Below are positions 16,231 through 23,210 of a DNA stretch of 64,000 bases, in pieces; within the stretch, counting starts at the first letter, position 1; the number at the start of each line of letters is the position of its first letter. The notes under the pieces were generated by a model. It saw only the letters and a list, made by a program, of their open reading frames with translations. It made no database searches and was not told the DNA's origin. Source of the stretch: Pseudophaeobacter sp. EL27 (GTDB lineage Bacteria; Pseudomonadota; Alphaproteobacteria; Rhodobacterales; Rhodobacteraceae); assembly GCF_900313025.1 (NCBI RefSeq), contig NZ_OMPQ01000015.1:133775-197774 (forward strand), written 5' to 3'. A program made the position numbers and the translations under genes.

Positions 16231-17795
16231 CTCAGCATCCCTTCAAGCTTGGTCAGCCCATCTGCGATTTCTTTCTCGATGGCACGCAGCTCGTCGATGA
16301 TGTCCTTGGGGGCGTCATGCACAACCTCTTCGTGTTCAATCTCCTTGTAGCGATTCAGGGATAGGTCCCAGGTCCCGGTGGCGACGATATCTTCCTTGGG
16401 CACCATGAAGCTCTGCGCAGTACGAGGACGCTCGGCCTCGCCATCCAAGTTTTCCCATCGAGCCAGAATATCCGGAAGGTTGTTCTTGGCGTGCTCATCT
16501 TCTATCAGCTGCGCCTGAACGCCCAGCTTGTCGTCCTCCAACAGCGACGTGCGTTTGTCGTCCAAGCTGAACCCATCCGCCGTCATATCGTAGAACCAGA
16601 CGTTTTCCGTGCCGCCGATAGTGGTCTTGGTGAAGATCACGATAGCGCAGGAAACCCCGGCATAGGGCCGGAACACGCCCGAGGGCAGCTTGATGATGGC
16701 TTCGAGCTTGTGATCCTCGACCAGCATCTTGCGGATGTCTTTGTGGGCCTTGGAGGAGCCGAACAGCACCCCATCCGGCACAACCACTGCGGCCCGGCCA
16801 CCGGTGCGCAGCAGGCGCAGGAAGAGCGCCACGAACAGCAGTTCGGTCTTCTTGGTCTTCACCACCTTCAAAAGATCCTTGGCGGTAGTGTCGTAATCCA
16901 GCGAGCCCGCGAATGGCGGGTTTGCCAGGATCAACGAATAGGCTTCCTTGTCGCTGCCCTGCTCCTCGGCCAGGCTGTCTCTATAGGACACATCCGGGTT
17001 ATCGACCCCGTGCAGGGTCATGTTCATCGCCCCGATCCGCAGCATTGTGGTGTCAAAGTCGAAACCATGAAACATGCCGTTGTGGAAATGCTCGCGCTGT
17101 TCCTTGTTTCGCAGCATCTGCGGATGGGTGTCCCGCAGATACTCACCGGCTGAAACCAGGAACCCGCAAGTCCCCGCCGCTGGGTCACAGATGACATCTT
17201 CGGGCTTTGGCGCCATCAGATGAACCATCAGCTGGATGATGTGGCGCGGCGTACGGAACTGGCCATTCTGCCCGGCACTGGCGATCTGGCTGAGCATGTA
17301 TTCATAGACGTCGCCCTTGGTGTCGCGGTCGTCCATGTCGATCTCGTCGAGCATCCGGACCACCTTATCGAGGAGATTCGGGCTGGGAATACCCAGACGC
17401 GCCCCTTCCATGTGGGCCGCAAAGGAAGACCCCTTTTGGCCAAGCGAGCCCATGAAGGGGAAAACATGCTTGTCCACGATCCGGAACATCTCGCGGGACT
17501 CGAAGTTCTTGAACCGGGACCAACGCAGATGGTCGTAGGGGCGGTCTTCGTAGTCATCCAGGTCCGGATCATCCGTCAGTTTATATTTGAAAGTTCCTTC
17601 CGGAAAAATCCTGCGCTCCATCTCGACACCAAGGGTCTCTGCCTTGCTTTCCTCGCGGGTATGAAGCTCGTCCAAGCGTTTGATGAACAACAGGAAGGTC
17701 AGCTGTTCGATCACAGAGAGTGGGTTGGACACGCCTCCTGACCAGAAGGCGTTCCAGATTTGGTCGATTTGAGTGCGGATGGCGCCTGTCAGCAT
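16227..17795 (-). CDS. hsdM: Type I restriction-modification methyltransferase subunit
   Basis: This 522-residue N6-adenine methyltransferase transfers methyl from S-adenosylmethionine to the host recognition site. An N-terminal helical HsdM_N domain (RTQIDQIWNAFWSGGV, FLLFIKRLDELHTREE) precedes the catalytic domain with the SAM motif DPAAGTCGFLVSAGEYL near residue 200 and the catalytic motif NPPF in LILANPPFAGSL. The third base of the usual GTGGF loop is a cysteine here, a mild variation. It is the first gene of the minus-strand R-M operon, and its promoter must lie in the 260 bp upstream (17796-18055), where no clear boxes were picked out. Confidence 0.95.
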   Translation of the reverse strand: MLTGAIRTQIDQIWNAFWSGGVSNPLSVIEQLTFLLFIKRLDELHTREESKAETLGVEMERRIFPEGTFKYKLTDDPDLDDYEDRPYDHLRWSRFKNFESREMFRIVDKHVFPFMGSLGQKGSSFAAHMEGARLGIPSPNLLDKVVRMLDEIDMDDRDTKGDVYEYMLSQIASAGQNGQFRTPRHIIQLMVHLMAPKPEDVICDPAAGTCGFLVSAGEYLRDTHPQMLRNKEQREHFHNGMFHGFDFDTTMLRIGAMNMTLHGVDNPDVSYRDSLAEEQGSDKEAYSLILANPPFAGSLDYDTTAKDLLKVVKTKKTELLFVALFLRLLRTGGRAAVVVPDGVLFGSSKAHKDIRKMLVEDHKLEAIIKLPSGVFRPYAGVSCAIVIFTKTTIGGTENVWFYDMTADGFSLDDKRTSLLEDDKLGVQAQLIEDEHAKNNLPDILARWENLDGEAERPRTAQSFMVPKEDIVATGTWDLSLNRYKEIEHEEVVHDAPKDIIDELRAIEKEIADGLTKLEGMLR

Positions 17796-18055
17796 GGAAT
17801 CACGTTTTCTCTATTTCTTGTTGGTGCCCAAGCTATTGGCAGGTGTAGCCAATCGCAATCAGGGATTGATCAGAGCTGGAGGGCCAGCCCAGGTAAGCCC
17901 TGGGCAAGTCTCGTGGACCATTTATTGCCAACGGTTTCCTGGGTGGCGTACCGCAATTGTTCTGAACATCGTGACGCAGCTGTCCGATTTGCCGGGACAA
18001 CATGCGTCAAGATTGGTTTTTGGGAAGCCGCTGCCCTTATGGCATAACGGTTCAA

Positions 18056-18475
18056 TCAGTTGACAGACGAACGCGCCTGTCGTTCTTTGAAGCGCATCCA
18101 ACGAATGGCTGTCAGTCGATCCTGCACCAGGCTGTGCTGGTAGACCAACTCTACATGGCAGACCATCGCATGATGCAGCTGCCTCAGCTCTCGGTTCATG
18201 ATGTCATGCGCATCCGAAAAGCGGGTGAATTCTTGGTCGCCAAATCCGGGCCGCAGCCGATTCATGGCATCTCGGATCAGAACACAAAGCTCTTCGAGTG
18301 ACTGAAACTCCTTGATACACAGGATCTCGCCTTCGTGGAGGCGTTCCATCAGATGATGGAAGTCCCGAACCATTTCGTCCGGGACTGATATGTCGGCCTG
18401 CTCACAGGCATTGGCGAGTTGCCGACCGACACGCAGGCAATTGAATGCCAATTCTTCCAAAGTTTGCTCGAACAT
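18056..18475 (-). CDS. Hypothetical protein
   Basis: A 139-residue soluble helical protein, slightly acidic at the N-terminus and basic at the C-terminus (RWMRFKERQARSSVN). No domain was recognised. It shares strand and size class with the next gene (18556-18933), 80 bp away, and the two are probably co-transcribed. Both lie between the recombinase module and the R-M operon. The function cannot be inferred. Confidence 0.5.
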   Translation of the reverse strand: MFEQTLEELAFNCLRVGRQLANACEQADISVPDEMVRDFHHLMERLHEGEILCIKEFQSLEELCVLIRDAMNRLRPGFGDQEFTRFSDAHDIMNRELRQLHHAMVCHVELVYQHSLVQDRLTAIRWMRFKERQARSSVN

Positions 18476-18555
18476 AGATACTCCTTTCGCAATTGGTCAG
18501 GCGTAAGACCTGCCCTCAAGAAGCCAGCCGAAATTGCAGCTGGCCCGCGCCTGCG

Positions 18556-18933
18556 TCAGGCAACCATCAGGTAATCAGCCAAAGGCTGACCAGGATCGAA
18601 TTCGAGCCGATAAAGAATATCCGTAAGCGCCTCGGTCAACAGGCAGATATCTTCGATGAAGGGGTCGCAAAAATCGATCTCAGCAAAATACGCGGCTTCA
18701 ATACGATCAGGATCGTGCGCGTGATAAAGCGACAGCAGTTTGTGAATATCGATGATGTCCACCTGCAGCCGCCGAGTGATTGTGCGAGAACTGAGGATAT
18801 CGTCCAACAGCGATTGAACACGCTTGAGGGCAAACGGCCCGGCAAGCAAAAGCGCTGCATTCTGAAGACCCTCATAGTGAAAGCGGGCATACTCCTGGAG
18901 TTCAATGAGGGAACGAGGAATGGTTGAGCACAT
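18556..18933 (-). CDS. Hypothetical protein
   Basis: A 125-residue soluble protein, mostly helical, with a central LQVDIIDIHKLLSLYHAHD and an acidic stretch (YFAEIDFCDPFIEDICLLTE). There is no recognised family, signal peptide or membrane segment. It is transcribed from the recombinase side; a hairpin at 19032-19068 separates it from the recombinase gene. A different overlapping frame from 19049 also exists but has poorer composition. Confidence 0.5.
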   Translation of the reverse strand: MCSTIPRSLIELQEYARFHYEGLQNAALLLAGPFALKRVQSLLDDILSSRTITRRLQVDIIDIHKLLSLYHAHDPDRIEAAYFAEIDFCDPFIEDICLLTEALTDILYRLEFDPGQPLADYLMVA

Positions 18934-19031
18934 AAATTTCTCCTGTGCCTATGGCGCACCAACAGCTGGTGGCCTTCTATCAAGAGCGCCGACTTTCTCC
19001 TTTCTGGCGCCAAAAGGATGTGATTGAGCGA

Positions 19032-19068
19032 AACCTTCATGGGGTTCACAACAAAACCCCTTAAGGTT
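19032..19068 (-). repeat. Imperfect hairpin after the recombinase gene
   Basis: AACCTT and GGGGTT on one side pair with AACCCC and AAGGTT on the other, with a 2-3 base bulge and an 8-base loop. It lies 8 bp beyond the stop of the minus-strand recombinase. Lacking a T run, it is at best a weak terminator. Confidence 0.4.
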
Positions 19069-19076
19069 CGATCATC

Positions 19077-20651
19077 TCACATCAGCTTTTCCGGACTTTT
19101 GCCGCAGTCGATTTTGATCTGAGGGCTATTTTCACGAGCAATGATGTTGATGACGCGATCTTTTACCACCACACTTTCCAGAAACGCTTGGATGTATCTT
19201 TTTCGAAAACCAACGGGACCAGCCAACAGCACCTCGCTGAGGAATTGGCCAAACTGGGCCACCTTCTCCGGGGACATCTGCATGCGCATACTCCGGTTTC
19301 GGGTCAGGGCCTCGATCTTACCTTTTATGATATCCCGCTCTGATCGGGCGGTTTGGTATTGCACCTGGAACAGCTCGTCGTCGAGGTCGAACAGCCCCTT
19401 CTCGACACCCTGGAAAAGGCGGGTTACAGCCTGCTCTTTGTCTTTTAGAACGCGCCGAAGCTCGGCTGTTCGTGACTTTTCGTCAACGTCCCGGGCATCC
19501 ATCCGCTGGTTCAGCGCCTCGAGCACAGCTTGGCTTCGCTCGGTATCATCGAGTGCCAGGATCAGCGCATCAGTCACGATTTTGTCGAGTTCCTCCATCG
19601 GTACATTTTGCCCTTGGCACACAGATTTGCCTTTACGCTTGTGATTGCTGCAGGTGTAGTATCGATACAGGTTACTCTTTCCAGTCGCCAAAACCATGCC
19701 GCCCCCGCAGTGGCCACAGCGGGCTGTGCCGGTGAGCAGGACCGGGCTACTGACTTGTCGGGGAGCCTTAAGGATTGGATGGTGTTCGCGCAGTCGCGCC
19801 TGGACCTTGTCGAAGGTAGGAGCATCTATAATCGCAGGCACCTTCACGATGACCTGTGAATCCTTTGGCTTCTTCTTCCCAAAGAGGTAATCGCCTACAT
19901 ATACTGCATCGGTCAGGAGCCGGTGAAGTTGACCCGTGGTCCAGTTCCTCCCTCTCCGAGAATGACCATGAGAGTTCATCCATTGCGCTACTTTCTTGAC
20001 GCCCATGGGGCCAGTTTTGCCGTCACCGTCGAGGTATAATGTGAAGATCAGCCGCACGTCCTCAGCTTCGTTAGGGTCTACCGCCAGTTTTTTCTTTACC
20101 TTCTTCCCCCGCATACCGGCGACAGCCGCGACGTAGCCAAAGGGCGGCAAACCCCCATTCCAGAAGCCGTGCTCGGCGTTGTACTTCATGGTTCTCGTGA
20201 CATGCTTGGCGATTTCGTTCGATGTATACTCATCGAACACATTGATCATTTGGCGAAGCAGGCCACCTGTAGGTGAATCTTCGATGGGCTGCGTAATGCT
20301 GACGATCTGCACACCGAGTTTTTCCAGCTCTCGCCAAAGCCATTCAGCTTCGTAAGATTCCCGTGCCAAACGACTGAAAGAATGCACGATCAGCAGATTG
20401 ATCGTCACAGTACCGGACTTGATTATGTCCGATATCTCACCCAGAGAACGCCCATCCAATGAACGTCCAGAACGGGCATCAGAGAACTCATGCGCGACAG
20501 TGATCCCTGCCTGTCGACAGTGTTTTCGCATGCTCTCCATCTGATCAGGAATGGATAGATCCGATTTAGCCTGCTCGGCTGATGATACTCTGGCGTAAAG
20601 GATCGCGTTAAGCTGGGTACCAGGGAAGTCTTGGCCGAAGGGATAACTCAT
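19077..20651 (-). CDS. Large serine recombinase (left of the divergent pair)
   Basis: This 524-residue site-specific recombinase would integrate or excise DNA through a serine-linked intermediate. The resolvase domain has the catalytic context ILYARVSSAEQ (Ser23), then HSFSRLARESYE and ITQPIEDSPTGGLLRQM. The Recombinase domain follows (WNGGLPPFGYVA, YVGDYLFGKKKP), then a zinc ribbon with C-x2-C in ARCGHCGGGM and later CSNHKRKGKSVC. A coiled-coil region (RTAELRRVLKDKEQAVTRLF) and a basic tail end the protein. The length is normal and the frame intact. The start overlaps a 70-residue gene by 4 bp. It is divergent from a second large serine recombinase and may act with it. Confidence 0.93.
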   Translation of the reverse strand: MSYPFGQDFPGTQLNAILYARVSSAEQAKSDLSIPDQMESMRKHCRQAGITVAHEFSDARSGRSLDGRSLGEISDIIKSGTVTINLLIVHSFSRLARESYEAEWLWRELEKLGVQIVSITQPIEDSPTGGLLRQMINVFDEYTSNEIAKHVTRTMKYNAEHGFWNGGLPPFGYVAAVAGMRGKKVKKKLAVDPNEAEDVRLIFTLYLDGDGKTGPMGVKKVAQWMNSHGHSRRGRNWTTGQLHRLLTDAVYVGDYLFGKKKPKDSQVIVKVPAIIDAPTFDKVQARLREHHPILKAPRQVSSPVLLTGTARCGHCGGGMVLATGKSNLYRYYTCSNHKRKGKSVCQGQNVPMEELDKIVTDALILALDDTERSQAVLEALNQRMDARDVDEKSRTAELRRVLKDKEQAVTRLFQGVEKGLFDLDDELFQVQYQTARSERDIIKGKIEALTRNRSMRMQMSPEKVAQFGQFLSEVLLAGPVGFRKRYIQAFLESVVVKDRVINIIARENSPQIKIDCGKSPEKLM

Positions 20652-20860
20652 TTACGTCCCCCCTTCTTGTCATTCAGCAGATCACTCATATCCTTTTGGT
20701 AAAAGGTTTCGAGCGCGCGGATCTCCTCTTCTGTCACGAACCGAACCGACTTGAGTTCGTTCACGACAAAAAACCGGGACGTTTCCCTGAAACGGCTTTT
20801 CTGCGTCCTCGCGCCCGCCGAAAGCGCGTCTTTCGGCAGATCATGTGTGTATTCAGACAT
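20648..20860 (-). CDS. Small protein coupled to the serine recombinase
   Basis: This 70-residue basic protein has a stop that overlaps the recombinase start by 4 bp. The central part (FFVVNELKSVRFVTEEEIRAL) and the Lys/Arg-rich end (LNDKKGGRK) suggest a small nucleic-acid or protein-binding factor. No family was recognised. The position makes a recombination directionality factor or a recombinase regulator a reasonable guess, but nothing in the sequence proves it. Confidence 0.55.
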   Translation of the reverse strand: MSEYTHDLPKDALSAGARTQKSRFRETSRFFVVNELKSVRFVTEEEIRALETFYQKDMSDLLNDKKGGRK

Positions 20861-21296
20861 TGTGTCTCATCTCCATAGCTTTGGCGTTCCAGCCGAAGCC
20901 GGTTCGCTGTTGACTAATGAGACCGACCGATCGGCAAGCCCCAGTGCAGGAAGAACCCTGCTCAAGAGATGGACACATTGGCATCGCCGTTGTGCACCAG
21001 TTAGTTGGCCTCAGACTACAAGCCGTTCAAGCCCCACAACAAGCTGTTTTTTTAGATTTTTGCTCTTCGGATCTCGTGATTTCGACCAACGCACGCGCGC
21101 GTTGAAGCACTGAGCCTGGAGCTTTTTCTTGGTGCGTTCAAATTGAAATGCACCAAGAAAAAGTAGCCAGCGCTAAGGGCTCAATGGGAACAAACGCGAA
21201 CATTCGCTTGAACCTTGATTCGTACACTGGCTATTGTTGGAGCCGATCCAGCACACATTGTTCGCCTCGAACGCGATTCCATGGAAGGATATTGCC
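20861..21296. promoter_or_regulatory. Divergent intergenic region between the two recombinases
   Basis: This stretch must hold the promoters of both recombinase units and perhaps part of the attachment site. Two palindromes stand out: CAACGC-6-GCGTTG at 21087-21104 and the 14-bp inverted repeat at 21122-21163. No convincing -35/-10 pair could be fixed by eye. Confidence 0.5.
21122..21163. repeat. Perfect 14-bp inverted repeat
   Basis: CTTTTTCTTGGTGC and GCACCAAGAAAAAG are perfect complements separated by 14 bases, about 130 bp upstream of the right-hand recombinase. The A and T runs are inside the arms, so an RNA copy would have a fully paired stem and no free U tail; this is unlike a terminator. 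A binding site for a dimeric or tetrameric recombinase or repressor is more likely. Confidence 0.6.
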
Positions 21297-23021
21297 GTGC
21301 AAAAGCAGTTTGTCGCCTCACCAGGCAGCCGCGCCGTTATTTATCTGAGAGTTTCGACAGGCAAGCAGGCCCAAAAAGATCTTTCCATTCCAGATCAGCG
21401 CAAACAGCTCAAGGCATATTGCAAGCATAGCGCTTACAACATCGTCGGTGAGTTCAAAGACGCCAAGAGTGGCACAACCGACAAGCGGCCAGGCTTTCAA
21501 GCCATGGTCGATGCCATCCTTTATGGCGGACTTGAGTGTGAACTTATTGTCGTACACTCCTACAGCCGTTTTTTCCGGGATCAGGTCGTCGGCGAACTCT
21601 ACATCAGATCGTTGGCCAAGCGACGTGTTCGTGTGGTCAGCCTGACTCAGCAAACCGATGAAAGCCCTGAAGGCAATTTGATGCGGCGCATCCTGGCTAT
21701 TTTCGATGAATATCAATCACTGGAGACAGCAAAACATGTCAGGCGCAGCCTCCACGAAAACGCCCTGCAAGGTTTCTGGAACGGCGGCAACACGCCCTTC
21801 GGGTACAAAGTTGTGGAAGTCGAACGGCGCGGAAAGACCCGGAAAAAAGGCTTGGTGATTGATGAACGCGATGCAAGCGTGGTGCGTCGCATGTTCGATC
21901 TTGCTCTCAAGGGTGACGGCTCTTCCGGCCCCATGGGCATCAAGGCAATCGCATGCTGGCTCAATGAGAGAGGGTATCGCACGAGAAGAGGCAAAAAATG
22001 GGGCGTGAGCGGTGTGCATCGCCACCTTACCGATCGAACATATACGGGCGAGTTTACGTTCCGCAGCGGTGAAAATGGAGGTGTGGAAATACCGCTGCAG
22101 GTCCCGGCCATCGTATCCGAAGATGAATTCCTGCAGTTGCGCGACTTCCTTGATGCCAGGAATCCGAAAAAGACCCCACCGAGAGTCGTGACCGGCGATG
22201 TCCTCCTTACGGGTCTCGTTACGTGTCCGCATTGCGGCAATGGGATGACCACGCAAACAGGAAAGGGTGGTCGCTATCGCTATTACTCCTGCTCCAATCA
22301 AATGCGCACGGGTAAGTCCGGCTGCCAAGGTCACCGTGTACCTATGGGTGCTCTTGACGAACTGGTTCTTCAGCATGTTCGAGAAGATCTGCTTACCTCC
22401 GAGAAGGCGAACGCACTTCTCGACCCATTGCGCACGCGCCAAGAGAAAGCTGAAGAGGCTCAAGTGGAGCGGCTGGCAACTCGTGACGCCGAAGTACAAG
22501 CGGCCAAGAAAAGCCTCGACGCCCTATATGACATGATCCGGCACGGGCTGGTTGACCTTGCCGAAGAAGACTTCAAGCAAAGATTCCTGTCAGCGAAGGA
22601 ACATCACCTGCGCGCCCAAAAGGAACGGGACCAGGTTGCCGCTGAACTCGCACCTGAAGCTCGCGTCAGCCATCAAAAGGTCTCAGCGTTTGTTTCAGGT
22701 ATCCAAGAGGCCCTTGCGCAGCCATCAATAGCAGGAAAGCGGGGATTCCTTCGAGCGATCATTGACGAGATCAAAGTAGGTGCTGATCAAATTACGATAT
22801 TGGGTCGCAGGTCACAATTAGAGCGAGCCATAGTGAGCGGCGAAGCAATCGCTTCTACAGTTCCCACTTTTGTTCGTAAGTGGCGGAGAGACAGGGATTC
22901 GAACCCTGGAGACGGTCTCCCGCCTACACACTTTCCAGGCGTGCGCCTTCGACCACTCGGCCACCTCTCCGTTAGGCGGACTTTTGACCGATCAGAAAAG
23001 GAATTGCAAGGCCCGTTCTGA
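21297..23021 (+). CDS. Large serine recombinase whose 3' end overlaps tRNA-Ser
   Basis: This recombinase has about 574 residues from GTG 21297, chosen because AAGGA lies 7 bases upstream (the frame is open from TTG 21234). The resolvase domain has VIYLRVSTGKQ (Ser20) and HSYSRFFRDQ. The Recombinase domain has WNGGNTPFGYKVV and RTYTGEFTFRS, and the zinc ribbon has TCPHCGNGM followed by CSNQMRTGKSGC. A coiled coil and a basic region follow. The last 45 or so codons (from KWRRDRDSNPGDG) are the antisense translation of the tRNA-Ser gene plus flank, ending at TGA 23019-23021. The present C-terminus is therefore set by the integration site. All catalytic parts are intact. Confidence 0.9.
   Translation: MQKQFVASPGSRAVIYLRVSTGKQAQKDLSIPDQRKQLKAYCKHSAYNIVGEFKDAKSGTTDKRPGFQAMVDAILYGGLECELIVVHSYSRFFRDQVVGELYIRSLAKRRVRVVSLTQQTDESPEGNLMRRILAIFDEYQSLETAKHVRRSLHENALQGFWNGGNTPFGYKVVEVERRGKTRKKGLVIDERDASVVRRMFDLALKGDGSSGPMGIKAIACWLNERGYRTRRGKKWGVSGVHRHLTDRTYTGEFTFRSGENGGVEIPLQVPAIVSEDEFLQLRDFLDARNPKKTPPRVVTGDVLLTGLVTCPHCGNGMTTQTGKGGRYRYYSCSNQMRTGKSGCQGHRVPMGALDELVLQHVREDLLTSEKANALLDPLRTRQEKAEEAQVERLATRDAEVQAAKKSLDALYDMIRHGLVDLAEEDFKQRFLSAKEHHLRAQKERDQVAAELAPEARVSHQKVSAFVSGIQEALAQPSIAGKRGFLRAIIDEIKVGADQITILGRRSQLERAIVSGEAIASTVPTFVRKWRRDRDSNPGDGLPPTHFPGVRLRPLGHLSVRRTFDRSEKELQGPF
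22881..22970 (-). tRNA. tRNA-Ser (GGA), site of island insertion
   Basis: On the minus strand the sequence reads GGAGAGG at the 5' end and TCTCTCC-G-CCA at the 3' end (one G-T pair in the acceptor stem, CCA encoded). It has TGGCCGAGTGG in the D arm, anticodon GGA in the loop CTGGAAA, a long variable arm and GGTTCGAATCC in the T arm. The 90-nt length with a long variable arm is right for serine. The gene lies entirely antisense within the 3' end of the neighbouring recombinase ORF; its 3' end faces the island, as is usual for tRNA insertion sites. No second copy of the tRNA 3' end was noticed in the window. Confidence 0.95.
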
Positions 23022-23210
23022 CAAAAATCTCACCTTTTTTAAAACCTTTTCCAATCAACCAGATGCAGGCCGATCTAGGGCTTCAGATTTGCCTGTTCCC
23101 CCAGCTCTCTAGCGGGTGTTTTTCGACCTCCAGCGCGCCCCGCCAACAGGCTTTAGCAAAAGCTTTGCAGGCCAGGTCAGCCACCAGCTCCCTGCCCTGA
23201 CAACGGCGTC

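Noticed and set aside
22881-23021. The RDRDSNPGDG-type recombinase tail as a functional domain
   Set aside because: These residues are the antisense translation of the tRNA-Ser gene, so they are a by-product of integration.
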